A model generated the notes under the pieces. The model had not been told where the DNA came from. It worked only from the letters and a program-made list of their open reading frames with translations, and did no database searches. Position numbers and translations under genes: made by a program. 32,068 bases of DNA from Paracoccaceae bacterium (GTDB lineage: Bacteria; Pseudomonadota; Alphaproteobacteria; Rhodobacterales; Rhodobacteraceae): assembly GCA_024227755.1 (NCBI GenBank), contig JAAEUB010000036.1, positions 1-32,068 on the forward strand, in the 5' to 3' direction. Shown one piece after another: positions 1 to 9,003 of this stretch (position 1 is the stretch's first letter; each line of letters starts with the position of its first letter).

Positions 1-945
1 GATGCCGGTGGACGGCCCGACCCGCATCACATCGACGACCACAATAGGGGTCTCAGATGCTGCGGCCAGTCCAAGGCTTTCCATCATCAGCGACAGGCCC
101 GGCCCGGACGTGGCGGTGATTGACGGACGACCGCCAAAAGAGGCGCCAATGATCATGTTGATCGAGGCAAGCTCATCTTCAGCTTGCACCAACGCTCCGC
201 CGGTTTCGGACAATGCCGGGGCGAGGTATTCAAGCACTTCCGTGGCGGGCGTGATCGGATAGGCGGCGGCAAAACGCACCCCACCGCGCAGGGCACCCAA
301 TGCTACTGCTTCGTTGCCGGTGATCAGCCAGCGTTTGTCTGCTGGCGGAGTTGCCGGTGCCAGTGGGAATGTCGGGGCAAAGCCCGCTGCTGCCTTCAGC
401 CCGGCCTCGATGCAGGTGCGGCCGGTATCCACGGCTTCTTGCCCCTTGCGGCCCAGCTTGGCGGCAACGATTTCCATGATCGTGTCTAAAGGCAGCCCAC
501 TTAACGCCGCGACCAACCCCACGGCAATCATGTTCTCACGCCCACCGGGGACGGCCTTGGCCATTTCGCCAATCGGACATACGACAATGGTGCAATCGGC
601 GTCCAGGACTGCCTGAGGCGGATCACCCGCCGCCGGATCGGCAATGACAATGCCACCCTTTGCAACCGGCATCGCGCCGATGAAGCGGTCGGCATTTTTC
701 CAGTCAAGTGCAACAAGGATGTTGAAATCTTTGGCCATGCAAAAAGCAGGCCTTGTCGACAGGCGCACCAGGGCAGCTGCTTCGCCGCCCCGGATCTGGG
801 GCCCGACCGAACGGTTCAGAAGGCCATGCCAACCGGCCTTGCCCGCTGCCTCCAACAGAATCGAGCCGGCGGTGATTGCCCCCATACCGCCCGAGCCGAC
901 GACGGCGAATGAGACGTTTTTGCAGTTTTTGGTGTTGGCGTTCAT
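1..945 (-). CDS. korA: 2-oxoglutarate:ferredoxin oxidoreductase, alpha subunit with fused gamma domain (partial, C-terminus beyond left edge)
   Basis: The reading frame is open for 315 codons from ATG 943-945 to the window edge. Residues ~10-190 form a 2-oxoacid:acceptor oxidoreductase gamma-type domain (GSGGMGA near the N-terminus). From ~205 a pyruvate/2-oxoglutarate:ferredoxin oxidoreductase alpha domain follows, with the YPITP motif at ~229-233 and a downstream TSGPG segment. This gamma-alpha fusion is the KorA layout of two-subunit enzymes; KorB should lie left of the window. In Thauera aromatica 2-oxoglutarate:ferredoxin oxidoreductase is known to re-reduce the ferredoxin that feeds benzoyl-CoA reductase, and the gene here is divergent from that reductase operon, which supports 2-oxoglutarate over other 2-oxoacids. 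Substrate specificity cannot be read from sequence alone. The Shine-Dalgarno before the ATG is weak. Confidence 0.85.
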   Translation of the reverse strand, partial: MNANTKNCKNVSFAVVGSGGMGAITAGSILLEAAGKAGWHGLLNRSVGPQIRGGEAAALVRLSTRPAFCMAKDFNILVALDWKNADRFIGAMPVAKGGIVIADPAAGDPPQAVLDADCTIVVCPIGEMAKAVPGGRENMIAVGLVAALSGLPLDTIMEIVAAKLGRKGQEAVDTGRTCIEAGLKAAAGFAPTFPLAPATPPADKRWLITGNEAVALGALRGGVRFAAAYPITPATEVLEYLAPALSETGGALVQAEDELASINMIIGASFGGRPSITATSGPGLSLMMESLGLAAASETPIVVVDVMRVGPSTGI

Positions 946-976
946 ATCTGATCCGATCTGGTGCGGTTTTTGTCGG

Positions 977-990
977 TTGACCCTAAACAA
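977..990 (+). promoter_or_regulatory. FNR/AadR-type binding site upstream of had
   Basis: TTGAC-N4-AACAA matches the FNR-family consensus TTGAY-N4-RTCAA at 9 of 10 defined bases. Its centre (983.5) is 41.5 bp before position 1025, which is about 7 bp after a TAATAA hexamer at 1013-1018; this is the class II activator position. AadR, an FNR-family protein, activates anaerobic aromatic genes in R. palustris. The start site is inferred, and the -10 hexamer is only a moderate match. No FNR-family gene lies in the window. Confidence 0.6.
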
Positions 991-1008
991 GTATTAGAGT
1001 ACTTAATT
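982..1008. promoter_or_regulatory. candidate Rrf2 (BadM-like) operator, site A, korA/had
   Basis: A palindrome AAGTA-N6-TACTT lies at 989-1004 inside a 27-bp block that matches site B (10623-10649) at 18 of 27 bases and site C (11670-11696) at 16 of 27, counted by eye. It partly overlaps the FNR-type box and lies between it and the presumed had -10, where a bound repressor would block RNA polymerase. The leftward strand here also carries a TAATAC hexamer that could serve korA, so part of the similarity could be shared promoter sequence. Confidence 0.5.
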
Positions 1009-1069
1009 ACGGTAATAAAGATGTCCCGCCTTGTCAATATAGGGTCTGGGCTAAACACCGGAGGGGAAG

Positions 1070-2128
1070 ATGCCAAGACGCTGGATGATGATCAGCAAAG
1101 ACCAACCGCTGGGCTTGCAGGAGTTTACTTCTGACAGTCCCGGACCTGGCGAGGTTATCGTTGAGGTCGCGGGCTGTGGCGTTTGCCATACCGATCTGGG
1201 TTTCTATTACGATGGGGTGCGCACGAATCAGCCTCTGCCTCTTACCCTTGGTCATGAGATCAGTGGCGTTGTCACCGAGGTCGGCGAAGGCGCCGATAGC
1301 TGGCTGGGCCAGACCGTGATTGTGCCCGCAGTAATGCCTTGCGGTGAGTGTGACGAATGTCAGCGCGGCAAAGGCACCATTTGCAAGTCGCAGAAAATGC
1401 CTGGCAATGACATTGAGGGCGGTTTCGCCAGCCACATCACAGTGCCCGCACGCGGATTGTGTCCGGTCGACATGGACCGCTTGGCGGCGGTCGGGCTGGC
1501 GCTGGCCGATGTCTCGGTAGTTGCTGATGCGCTGACCACCCCATACCAGGCGGCGGTGCAAGCCGGTGTTGGCGAAGGCGATCTGGTTATCGTTAACGGT
1601 GTTGGCGGTGTCGGCGGATACGCGGTTCAGGTGGCAGCGGCCATGGGTGCGACGGTGGTTGCCATTGACGTTGTTGATGAAAAGCTGGCCGCCCTTGGCG
1701 AATACGGCGCCGCGCTTACGCTGAACGCCCGCAATTTTGATGGTCGCGCGCTGAAAGGTGAAATCATCGGTTTCGCCAAGGCAAACGGCCTGAAAACCCG
1801 CGAATGGATCATTATGGAATGCTCGGGCACCGCTGCCGGGCAGAAGGCCGCTTTTGGTCTGATGAACCACGGTGCCACTATGTGCGTCGTCGGCTTCACC
1901 ATGGACAAGGTTGAGGTGCGCCTCTCAAACCTCATGGCTTTTCATGCCCGCCTTTTGGGCAACTGGGGTTGCCCACCCGAACTTTACCCCGGCGCGCTTG
2001 AGTTGGTTCTGAACGGAAAGGTCAAGCTGGCCCCGTTCGTTGAGCAAAAACCGCTGGATGAGATCAATCAAGTTTTCAAGGACGTGCATGACGGCAAACT
2101 TATTCGCCGCCAGATCCTCGTTCCTTAA
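1070..2128 (+). CDS. had: 6-hydroxycyclohex-1-ene-1-carbonyl-CoA dehydrogenase
   Basis: This 352-residue zinc-dependent medium-chain alcohol dehydrogenase oxidises 6-hydroxycyclohex-1-ene-1-carbonyl-CoA to the 6-oxo compound with NAD+. Visible are a catalytic zinc set (Cys39 in GVCHTD, His62-Glu63 in GHE), a four-Cys structural zinc lobe (Cys91, 94, 97, 105) and a Rossmann motif GVGGVGG at ~177. The segment after Cys39 ([14 protein letters not shown]) is characteristic of the Had group rather than general alcohol dehydrogenases. ATG 1070 is preceded by GGAGGGG at 1060-1066. It is first in the benzoyl-CoA reductase operon, 18 bp before oah, and its partner enzymes follow directly. A long antisense frame (1034-1870) is a shadow. 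Confidence 0.93.
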   Translation: MPRRWMMISKDQPLGLQEFTSDSPGPGEVIVEVAGCGVCHTDLGFYYDGVRTNQPLPLTLGHEISGVVTEVGEGADSWLGQTVIVPAVMPCGECDECQRGKGTICKSQKMPGNDIEGGFASHITVPARGLCPVDMDRLAAVGLALADVSVVADALTTPYQAAVQAGVGEGDLVIVNGVGGVGGYAVQVAAAMGATVVAIDVVDEKLAALGEYGAALTLNARNFDGRALKGEIIGFAKANGLKTREWIIMECSGTAAGQKAAFGLMNHGATMCVVGFTMDKVEVRLSNLMAFHARLLGNWGCPPELYPGALELVLNGKVKLAPFVEQKPLDEINQVFKDVHDGKLIRRQILVP

Positions 2129-2146
2129 TCAAATCAGGAGAAGTAA

Positions 2147-3259
2147 GTGACCTTTAATTTTGAATCCCACGATCTGGTAGCAGACGACGTTCGTAACGCG
2201 ATTACAGATCAGGTTTTGTTTGAAAAACGCCCCGCCACTCTGCCTGACGGCACCGAGGTTAAAGGGCTGTATAACGCATGGATTATCCTGAATAATCCTT
2301 CGCAGTTCAATTCGTACACCACCGACATGGTCAAGTCGGTTATCCTGGCTTTCCGCGCGGCGTCCAACATGCGCGACGTTAACGCCGTTGTCTTTACCGC
2401 CGCTGGCGACAAAGCGTTCTGCACTGGTGGCAACACCAAGGAATACGCAGAATATTACGCCGGTCGTCCACATGAATACCGCCAGTATATGCGCCTGTTC
2501 AACGACATGGTCTCGGCAATTTTGGGCTGTGACAAACCAGTGGTTTGCCGGGTCAACGGCATGCGCATCGGTGGCGGTCAGGAAATTGGCATGGCGTGCG
2601 ATTTCTCGGTTGCGCAGGACATGGCGCGCTTTGGTCAGGCTGGACCGAAACACGGATCGGCCGCAATCGGTGGCTCGACTGACTTCCTGCCAGTGATGAT
2701 CGGCTGCGAACAGGCGATGAACTCGGGCGTGCTGTGTGAAAGCTTTACCGCGCAAAAGGCGCTTCGTCTTGGGGTCCTGACCGACATCGTTCCCGGCCTG
2801 AAAGTTGACGGCGAATATGTCGCCAACCCGCTGGTCGAGATGGAAATGAAGACCGACTTTATGGGCCGTTTGATGCACGGAGAAATGAAAACCGGCGATG
2901 ATCTGGCGGCGGGCAAAGCCCTGATGAAAACCGGTACAATGGATCTGTCCGCCCTGGACGCCAAAGTAGACGAACTGTGCGGCAAGCTGCTGCTGACCTT
3001 CCCTGACTGCACCACAAAATCGGTGGAAGAGCTGCGCAAACCCAAGCTGAACGCATGGAACGCCAACAAGGAAAACAGCCGTGCATGGCTTGCTGGCAAC
3101 ATGATGACCGAGGCCAACATGGGCTTCCGCGCCTTCAACGAAGGCACCCGTGAAGTCGGCCGCGAGGTTGATTTTGTCGCTGTGCGTCGTGAATTGGCCG
3201 AGGGGTCGAAATGGACACAGGACTTCATCGATGGTCACATGCCAGGTGTGCGCAAGTGA
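2147..3259 (+). CDS. oah: 6-oxocyclohex-1-ene-1-carbonyl-CoA hydrolase (ring cleaving)
   Basis: This 370-residue member of the crotonase superfamily adds water to 6-oxocyclohex-1-ene-1-carbonyl-CoA and hydrolytically opens the ring to 3-hydroxypimelyl-CoA. The crotonase fold is seen in the oxyanion-hole segments AFCTGGNTKEY (~85-95) and GMRIGGGQEIGMACD (~139-153). The protein is about 110 residues longer than a simple enoyl-CoA hydratase, as is normal for Oah, and the extra C-terminal part is intact. The start is GTG 2147, with AGGAG at 2136-2140. Its stop overlaps the GTG start of dch (GTGA at 3256-3259), which implies translational coupling. Together with Had and Dch it marks the Thauera-type branch of the pathway, not the cyclohex-1-ene route of R. 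palustris. Confidence 0.93.
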   Translation: MTFNFESHDLVADDVRNAITDQVLFEKRPATLPDGTEVKGLYNAWIILNNPSQFNSYTTDMVKSVILAFRAASNMRDVNAVVFTAAGDKAFCTGGNTKEYAEYYAGRPHEYRQYMRLFNDMVSAILGCDKPVVCRVNGMRIGGGQEIGMACDFSVAQDMARFGQAGPKHGSAAIGGSTDFLPVMIGCEQAMNSGVLCESFTAQKALRLGVLTDIVPGLKVDGEYVANPLVEMEMKTDFMGRLMHGEMKTGDDLAAGKALMKTGTMDLSALDAKVDELCGKLLLTFPDCTTKSVEELRKPKLNAWNANKENSRAWLAGNMMTEANMGFRAFNEGTREVGREVDFVAVRRELAEGSKWTQDFIDGHMPGVRK

Positions 3260-4023
3260 GCGACTGCCTGACCATAAGCTCAGACCTTGACGGTGCTGTA
3301 TTGCGGCTGAAGCTGAGCCGGCCCAAGGCAAATATTGTCGACGCTGCGATGATCGCAGCGCTTGACCAGGCTTTGGCCGGGCACGAAAGCGGGCGTGACC
3401 TGAAGGCGGTACTGATCACCGCTGAAGGTCCGCATTTCAGCTTTGGTGCATCGGTTGAAGAACACTTGCCCGAAAGCTGCGCCGCCATGCTTGGTGCGCT
3501 GCACGCCCTTGTTAAGCGGATGCTGGAATACCCGGTGCCCGTGCTGGTCGCCGTGCGTGGGCAGTGTTTGGGCGGTGGTCTGGAAGTGGCGATGGCGGGG
3601 CATATGATTTATGCCCGCCCGGATGCCAATCTTGGTCAGCCTGAGATGATGCTGGGTGTATTCGCCCCGGCTGCATCCGTGCTGATGCCCGAACGCATGG
3701 GGCAATCACACGCCGAAGATCTGCTGTACTCAGGGCGGTCCCTGTCTGGAGACGAGGCGCATGCTGCCGGGTTGGTTGATACTATCGCCGAGGATCCTGA
3801 AGCCGCCGCGCTGGAATGGATCGAGACACATCTGAGCCCCAAAAGTGCGTCATCGCTGCGGCTGGCGGTAAAGGCCGCGCGCGCGGCCTTGCGTCAGCGT
3901 CTGGCCGCAAGGTTAGACGAAGTTGAAGCACTTTACCTGAACGAACTCATGAAAACCCGTGATGCTGTTGAGGGCCTTCAGGCCTTCCTCGCTAAACGAA
4001 AGCCCGAGTGGGAGAACCGATGA
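3256..4023 (+). CDS. dch: cyclohexa-1,5-diene-1-carbonyl-CoA hydratase
   Basis: This 255-residue crotonase-family hydratase adds water to the cyclic dienoyl-CoA made by benzoyl-CoA reductase, giving 6-hydroxycyclohex-1-ene-1-carbonyl-CoA, the Had substrate. Oxyanion-hole motifs are HFSFGASVEEH (~60-70) and GQCLGGGLEVA (~101-111), and the length fits known Dch. I chose GTG 3256, which overlaps the oah stop as GTGA. An in-frame ATG at 3211 would add 15 residues but overlap oah by 49 bp and has no good ribosome-binding site. Its stop overlaps the bcrC ATG (ATGA at 4020-4023). The general annotation would be enoyl-CoA hydratase; the specific role rests on position between oah and bcrC. Confidence 0.9.
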   Translation: MSDCLTISSDLDGAVLRLKLSRPKANIVDAAMIAALDQALAGHESGRDLKAVLITAEGPHFSFGASVEEHLPESCAAMLGALHALVKRMLEYPVPVLVAVRGQCLGGGLEVAMAGHMIYARPDANLGQPEMMLGVFAPAASVLMPERMGQSHAEDLLYSGRSLSGDEAHAAGLVDTIAEDPEAAALEWIETHLSPKSASSLRLAVKAARAALRQRLAARLDEVEALYLNELMKTRDAVEGLQAFLAKRKPEWENR

Positions 4024-5195
4024 GCAATCCAACGACAACAGAAATAGTAGCCCGCGCGCAGGAACTTTATGAAGACCTGAACTTCACTGCCGCGCGTGAA
4101 TGGAAAGACGCCGAGCCGGGGCGCAAAGTCATCGGCTATCTGCCGGTTTATATTCCGCGCGAACTGATCCATGCCGCAGGGTTTCTGCCGCTTGGCATCA
4201 TGGGTGGCGGTGATAACCTCGAGGTCATCCACGGCGACGCTTATTACCAAAGTTATATCTGCCGCATCCCGCGCTCGACCGTCGAACTGGGCGTTTCAGG
4301 GCGGGTGGATTTTGTCGACGGCATGTTGTTTCCGTCGATCTGCGATGTGATCCGCAATCTTTCAGGCATGTGGAAGATGTTGTTTCCCGAGGTGTACTCA
4401 AAATATTTCGACGTGCCGCAGACCTACAAAGACGAAGTCGGCGGCACCTTCTATATCGGTGAGATGCGCGAGCTATTACACGATCTGGAAGAGCTTGCCG
4501 GGCGCAAGATCACCGACGACGACATCAATGCTTCGATCGCCGCCTATAACGAAAACCGCCAGCTGGTGAATGAACTTTATGCCCTGCGCGCCGCGGTTCC
4601 GTGGCAGGCGCCAGCGTCCGAGGCCTATCTGATAATCCGTGCAGGCCTGGCGCTGCCGGTCCAAAAACCTTCGGTTATGCTGCGTCAGTATATTGACGCC
4701 GCCAAAGCCGAAGAACGCCCGATGAAGGACAATTCAAAGGTTGTCGTCACTGGCATGTTCTGCGAGCAACCGCCGCTTAACCTAATCAAATCATTGGAGC
4801 TTTCGGGCTGCTATGTGGTTGACGACGACTTTATGCTGGTAAGCCGCTGGCTGACCAAAGACGTGCCGACAGACGGCGACCCGGTCTATGAGCTTAGCCA
4901 GGCTTTCCTGCACCATTCTATGTCCACTGCCGCCAAATACGAACCCGACCTTGCCGAAAAGGGTCAGTTCCTGGTGCGTTCAGTGCGTGAAACCGGGGCC
5001 GAGGGCGTTATCTTCGCCTCGACCAGCTTCTGCGACCCCGCCCTTCTGGATCGGCCGATGCTGCAAAATGTCCTCAAGGACGCGGACATCCCCTTCATCG
5101 CATTCAAGTACGCCGAAAACTCAGGCCAGATGCAACCGATCCGTGAACAGGCGGGTACGTTTGTTGATTCAATCAAACTATGGAGCGCAGCATGA
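4020..5195 (+). CDS. bcrC: benzoyl-CoA reductase, gamma subunit (BcrC/BadD type)
   Basis: This 391-residue member of the HgdB/2-hydroxyacyl-CoA dehydratase D-component family forms, with BcrB, the half of the enzyme that binds benzoyl-CoA and [4Fe-4S] clusters and carries out the two-electron ring reduction. Cysteines that could ligate clusters occur in SYICRI, PSICDV, GMFCEQ, SGCYVV and SFCDPA, spread as in the family. The start is ATG 4020, overlapping the dch stop as ATGA, with GGGAG at 4010-4014. An in-frame GTG at 4008 is less likely. The gene overlaps bcrB by 4 bp. The order C-B-A-D equals that of Thauera bcr and R. palustris bad genes. Confidence 0.93.
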   Translation: MSNPTTTEIVARAQELYEDLNFTAAREWKDAEPGRKVIGYLPVYIPRELIHAAGFLPLGIMGGGDNLEVIHGDAYYQSYICRIPRSTVELGVSGRVDFVDGMLFPSICDVIRNLSGMWKMLFPEVYSKYFDVPQTYKDEVGGTFYIGEMRELLHDLEELAGRKITDDDINASIAAYNENRQLVNELYALRAAVPWQAPASEAYLIIRAGLALPVQKPSVMLRQYIDAAKAEERPMKDNSKVVVTGMFCEQPPLNLIKSLELSGCYVVDDDFMLVSRWLTKDVPTDGDPVYELSQAFLHHSMSTAAKYEPDLAEKGQFLVRSVRETGAEGVIFASTSFCDPALLDRPMLQNVLKDADIPFIAFKYAENSGQMQPIREQAGTFVDSIKLWSAA

Positions 5196-6499
5196 AACCT
5201 TCTATCGTGAAAGCCCAACCTGGTGACGTCGAAAAAGACGCCTCTATGATCAAGCAGAAGCAGATGATGGCCGCTCATTACGAGCGTCTTTCAAATGCGC
5301 CCGAAACGGGTGAGAAGGTCGCCTCGACCTTCGTTCCGGGTAACCTGAATGAGCTCTTGATGTGCTTTGATCTGGTGAACAACCTTCCCGAGGTCAACGC
5401 CATTCAATCCGGTCTTCGCAAGAAAAGCGGACAATACATCATGGAGGCCGAGCGTGCTGGCCACTCCGAGGATGTATGTACCTACGTGAAATCCGATATC
5501 GGCATGATGATGAAGGGCAATATCGGCCCTAACGGTCGTGAACTGCCCAAGCCTGACGTGCTGCTTCTTAGCTATACCGGCTGTTTCACCTTCCTGAAGT
5601 GGTTCGAGCTGCTGCGCGAGCAGTATAAATGCCCGACCATCTTCCTGCAGACACCGTACATGGCCGACGGCAAAGTCACGCCGAACATGATCCAGTACAT
5701 GGTCAAACAGTTCAAAGAAACTGTGATCCCGACGCTTGAAGAAGTCTCAGGCGTCAAGTTCGACATTGACCGCCTGCGCGAATACCTCGCCAAGTCCGCC
5801 AAGGCCGAAGACGATCTTGTTTACATCCTTGAGACCGGCAAAAACAAACCGTCGCCCATCGACGCCTACTTTGGCGGCATCTACTATATCGGACCGATTT
5901 TCGGTGCCTTCCGCGGCACAGATGACGCGATTGATTACTACAAATTCCTGCGTGAAGAAGTTGATCAGCGGATGCTTAAGGGCCTTGGCCCTGTTACCCC
6001 TGATGGACCTATGGGCGAAGAAAAATACCGCCTTGTGGTTGAAGGCCCGCCCAACTACACCAGCTTCCGCCAGTTTTGGAAGATGTTCTATGAAGAAGGC
6101 GCAACCGTAGTGGCATCAAGCTATACCAAGGTTGGCGGCACCTATGATTATGGCTTCCGTCATGATCCCGATCGCCCGCTGGAAAGCCTGGCCGAGTATT
6201 GCCTGGGTGTTTACACCAACCGGTCACTGCCAATGCGTATCGACATGTTGACTGACTATATCAACGAATACGAAGCGGACGGGCTTTTGATCAACTCGAT
6301 CAAATCCTGCAACAGCTTCAGCGCCGGTCAGCTGTTGATCATGCGCGAAGTTGAGAAACGCACAGGTAAACCCGCCGCGTTCATCGAAACCGACCTTGTC
6401 GATCCGCGCTATTTCTCGGCCGCGAACGTCAAAAACCGTTTGGAAAGCTACTTCCAGATGGTCGAGCAGAAACGCTCAGGAAAAGGGGCCGCAGCATGA
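5192..6499 (+). CDS. bcrB: benzoyl-CoA reductase, beta subunit (BcrB/BadE type)
   Basis: This 435-residue second HgdB-like subunit pairs with BcrC to hold the active-site [4Fe-4S] clusters. Family features are the [15 protein letters not shown] segment (~128-142), GGIYYIGP (~225) and the C-terminal stretch [11 protein letters not shown] (~369-379) with a cluster-type cysteine. ATG 5192 overlaps the bcrC stop (ATGA) and has GGAG at 5182-5185. An in-frame ATG at 5180, four codons earlier, is a less likely start. A 4-bp overlap links it to bcrA, which should help make the four subunits in equal amounts. No frameshift or missing region is visible. Confidence 0.93.
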   Translation: MKPSIVKAQPGDVEKDASMIKQKQMMAAHYERLSNAPETGEKVASTFVPGNLNELLMCFDLVNNLPEVNAIQSGLRKKSGQYIMEAERAGHSEDVCTYVKSDIGMMMKGNIGPNGRELPKPDVLLLSYTGCFTFLKWFELLREQYKCPTIFLQTPYMADGKVTPNMIQYMVKQFKETVIPTLEEVSGVKFDIDRLREYLAKSAKAEDDLVYILETGKNKPSPIDAYFGGIYYIGPIFGAFRGTDDAIDYYKFLREEVDQRMLKGLGPVTPDGPMGEEKYRLVVEGPPNYTSFRQFWKMFYEEGATVVASSYTKVGGTYDYGFRHDPDRPLESLAEYCLGVYTNRSLPMRIDMLTDYINEYEADGLLINSIKSCNSFSAGQLLIMREVEKRTGKPAAFIETDLVDPRYFSAANVKNRLESYFQMVEQKRSGKGAAA

Positions 6500-7812
6500 A
6501 GACGTTTATTGGCATCGACCTTGGGTCGACGACAACGAAAGCTGTCCTTCTGGACGAAAGCGAACGCATCCTCGGGCGCGGCATCACCAACTCTCGGTCG
6601 AACTATGAGACCGCCTGTAACGTTGCCACAGAAGAGGCCAAGATCGACGCACGCTTCACCCTGTTTCGCCGCGAGTTTGGCGATGGCAACCTGACCGCAG
6701 AGGCCGAAGAATTTCTGGCCAAGCTGGAAAGCTCGTTCCGGCTTGAACAGTTTCTGGAGCAGCTGGACGATTTGGAAGAAACCTGTACAGCCATGGTGAA
6801 AGGCGACCGTTTTGCCACCACTGGTGACGCTGTCAAAGCCGCTTTGGCCGAGGTTTTCGTGCGCCTGCGCAAAGAGGCGGGGCCGATGTACGAGCCCGGC
6901 GCCGAGCGTAAATCGGACTTTTTTCGTGATATCGCCGGGTCGCGTTACCTAAACCTTGCCGAAGAGGTCGGGAACGAGATGGATGTTGCCCATGATGTTC
7001 TTTTGAACATCTATGACAAGTCGATCATCGCCGTTGAAAACCGCCCGCCTGCCGGATCACTGGACGAAAAGTTCGCCCGTGCAATGGAGCGGATCACGGA
7101 CGGCGTAGTTGACCCAAGTCTGAGCGAAAAAGCTGCACGCGCTTTGGCTGTCGAGCTGGAAGAAACCTATCTGGTTGGCACCGGTTATGGCCGTGTTACC
7201 TTGCCGTTCTCAAAAGAGCATATTCGTTCTGAAATCCTATGCCACGGGTTGGGGGCGCATATGATGTACCCCAAGACCCGCACGGTTCTGGATATCGGCG
7301 GGCAGGATACCAAGGGCATTCAGATCGACGAAAACGGCATTGTCGAAAACTTTCAGATGAACGACCGTTGTGCCGCTGGTTGTGGCCGTTACCTTGGTTA
7401 CATTGCTGACGAAATGAACATGGGTCTGCACGAACTTGGACCTTTGGCGATGAAATCCTCAAAGCCTGCGCGCATTAACTCGACCTGCACGGTTTTCGCC
7501 GGGGCCGAGCTGCGTGACCGTCTGGCGCTGGGCGAAGCGCGCGAGGATATCCTTGCCGGTTTGCACCGCGCTATCGTGTTGCGGGCAATTTCGATCATCT
7601 CGCGTTCTGGTGGGGTTACCGATGAGATGACCTTTACCGGCGGTGTTGCCAAAAACGAGGCCGCCGTGCGTGAGTTGAGAAAGCTGATTCTCGAAAACTA
7701 CGGCGAAGTAACTATCAATATTGACCCGGATTCGATCTATACCGGCGCATTGGGTGGGGCTGAATTTGCCCGCCGCGCCGCCGAAGGTCGCGTAGAAGGA
7801 GTGGAAGCATGA
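6496..7812 (+). CDS. bcrA: benzoyl-CoA reductase, alpha subunit (ATPase half, BcrA/BadF type)
   Basis: This 438-residue ASKHA-fold ATPase is related to the activator of 2-hydroxyacyl-CoA dehydratases. With BcrD it couples ATP hydrolysis to low-potential electron transfer from ferredoxin into BcrBC. Seen are the phosphate-1 loop IDLGSTTTK (~7-15), a second nucleotide motif [10 protein letters not shown] (~271-280), and two cysteines expected to bridge a [4Fe-4S] cluster with BcrD: Cys292 in DRCAAGCG and Cys331 in STCTVF. An insertion of about 150 residues (~50-230) relative to BcrD is normal for BcrA. The gene has ATGA overlaps with bcrB and bcrD. Confidence 0.94.
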   Translation: MKTFIGIDLGSTTTKAVLLDESERILGRGITNSRSNYETACNVATEEAKIDARFTLFRREFGDGNLTAEAEEFLAKLESSFRLEQFLEQLDDLEETCTAMVKGDRFATTGDAVKAALAEVFVRLRKEAGPMYEPGAERKSDFFRDIAGSRYLNLAEEVGNEMDVAHDVLLNIYDKSIIAVENRPPAGSLDEKFARAMERITDGVVDPSLSEKAARALAVELEETYLVGTGYGRVTLPFSKEHIRSEILCHGLGAHMMYPKTRTVLDIGGQDTKGIQIDENGIVENFQMNDRCAAGCGRYLGYIADEMNMGLHELGPLAMKSSKPARINSTCTVFAGAELRDRLALGEAREDILAGLHRAIVLRAISIISRSGGVTDEMTFTGGVAKNEAAVRELRKLILENYGEVTINIDPDSIYTGALGGAEFARRAAEGRVEGVEA

Positions 7813-8654
7813 CCCTAGCAGCAGGAATTGATGTCGGCACTGGGGCCGTCAAGGCGGTGATTTTCCGCGTCGAAGATGGAAATGAAGAATGGCTGGCAAA
7901 GACCACCCTTCGTATTCGTCAGCGTGACCCGATGCAGCTTGCGCGTGAAGCGTTTGACCTGGTGCTGGAAGAGGCAGGCGTCAAGGAAGAAGACCTTGAT
8001 TACGTTGCCACAACCGGCGAAGGCGAAGCCATTCCTTTCCACACCGGTCACTTCTATTCGATGACCAGCCACGCGCGCGGTGCTCGCTTTTTGAACCCCG
8101 ACACTGTGGCGATCATGGATTGCGGTGCTCTGCACGGGCGCGCAATGATCACCGATGAACGCGGCAAGGTCACCAACTATAAAATGACCAGCCAATGCGC
8201 CTCGGGTTCTGGCCAGTTTCTGGAAAACATCGCCCGTTATCTTGGCATCGCCCAAGACGAGATTGGCGCGCTGTCGATGCAGGCGGATGATCCTGAAGAA
8301 GTATCGTCAATCTGTGCCGTGCTGGCCGAAACCGATGTGATCAACATGGTCAGCCGGGGCATCACTGCGCCTAATATCCTGAAAGGTATCCACCTTTCCA
8401 TGGCCGGACGTCTTGCCCGTTTGCTGAAATCAATTGGCGTCAAAGATGACCTTGTGATGATGACTGGTGGTCTGGGGCTGGACGAAGGTCTGTGCGAAGC
8501 GGTGCGCGAGAAACTGGCAAGTATGCGCGGGGTCGAGGCAGAGGTGGTGAACCATCCCGAATCGATCTACGCTGGTGCAATTGGTGCGGCCCTCTGGGGC
8601 GCGTTCCGTTACGGCAAACTCACGTCCCAAGGACAAATGTTGAAAGCTTCATGA
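7809..8654 (+). CDS. bcrD: benzoyl-CoA reductase, delta subunit (ATPase half, BcrD/BadG type)
   Basis: This 281-residue ASKHA-fold ATPase partners BcrA. The phosphate loop is [12 protein letters not shown] (~6-17). Two cysteines fit the shared [4Fe-4S] cluster: the one in SQCASGSGQ and the one in [10 protein letters not shown], equivalent to Cys292 and Cys331 of BcrA. The MTGGLG segment near residue 218 belongs to the nucleotide site. It lacks the large insertion of BcrA, so the pair is of the Thauera/Rhodopseudomonas type by length. It is the last reductase subunit gene. The stop is followed at once by AAGGAA, the ribosome-binding site of the ferredoxin gene. Confidence 0.94.
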   Translation: MTLAAGIDVGTGAVKAVIFRVEDGNEEWLAKTTLRIRQRDPMQLAREAFDLVLEEAGVKEEDLDYVATTGEGEAIPFHTGHFYSMTSHARGARFLNPDTVAIMDCGALHGRAMITDERGKVTNYKMTSQCASGSGQFLENIARYLGIAQDEIGALSMQADDPEEVSSICAVLAETDVINMVSRGITAPNILKGIHLSMAGRLARLLKSIGVKDDLVMMTGGLGLDEGLCEAVREKLASMRGVEAEVVNHPESIYAGAIGAALWGAFRYGKLTSQGQMLKAS

Positions 8655-8667
8655 AGGAAAAACCCAC

Positions 8668-8910
8668 ATGGCACTGATGATTATTGACCCCTGCACCGCC
8701 TGTGACGCCTGCGAACCGGTCTGCCCCAACGAAGCGATAAAGGAGGGTGATCCCTTCTACATCATCGATCCGATGAAATGCACAGAATGTGTTGGCGAAG
8801 AAGATGAGCCGCAATGCAAACTGGTCTGTCCCGAAGCGTGTATCGTCGACAACCCGGATTGGGAAGAAAGCGAAGAAGAACTGCTGGCGAAGCATGAATC
8901 TCTTCAGTGA
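8668..8910 (+). CDS. fdx: 2[4Fe-4S] ferredoxin, electron donor to benzoyl-CoA reductase
   Basis: This 80-residue ferredoxin has motif one at Cys9-x2-Cys12-x2-Cys15-x3-Cys19-Pro and motif two at Cys38-x2-Cys41-x8-Cys50-x3-Cys54-Pro. The 8-residue gap in motif two and the acidic C-terminal extension are typical of the low-potential Chromatium/Thauera-type bacterial ferredoxins, in contrast to clostridial ones. Its place directly behind bcrD, 13 bp away with GAAGGAAA before the ATG, and the divergent korA, argue that it shuttles electrons from 2-oxoglutarate:ferredoxin oxidoreductase to BcrAD. An additional cysteine (Cys58) is not needed for the clusters. It is the last gene of the operon; repeats and hairpins follow. 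Confidence 0.95.
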   Translation: MALMIIDPCTACDACEPVCPNEAIKEGDPFYIIDPMKCTECVGEEDEPQCKLVCPEACIVDNPDWEESEEELLAKHESLQ

Positions 8911-8925
8911 ACAGTTAAAAAAATA

Positions 8926-8995
8926 GTGCGCCTTCGGCGCGCTTGATATCTCGTCATCCGCCTGCGGCTCCTTCCTCGGGATGCCTCCGGCGGGG
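8926..8995. repeat. 70-bp dispersed intergenic element, copy 1
   Basis: This block matches 29733-29802 at 65 of 70 bases, aligned by eye without gaps. It begins with a GCGCC-TTC-GGCGC hairpin (8928-8940), and ATCC-GCC (8956-8962) can pair with GGC-GG-GGAT (8989-8997), followed by seven T, so it could end rightward transcription after the ferredoxin. Both copies lie in the same orientation just after an operon end. It codes for nothing I can recognise. Confidence 0.8.
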
Positions 8996-9003
8996 ATTTT
9001 TTT

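Noticed and set aside
3211-3255. Upstream ATG extension of dch
   Set aside because: It would overlap oah by 49 bp; GTG 3256 fits the GTGA/ATGA coupling used through the operon.
2129-3331. 400-codon open frame antisense to oah
   Set aside because: It has no family resemblance, its composition is that of an antisense frame, and it lies fully over a clear gene. The same holds for 1034-1870 antisense to had.
3979-5195. 2-hydroxyglutaryl-CoA dehydratase system for bcrC-bcrD
   Set aside because: Two HgdB-like plus two ASKHA ATPase subunits, with ferredoxin and Dch/Oah/Had, identify benzoyl-CoA reductase; dehydratases have one activator and no such partners.
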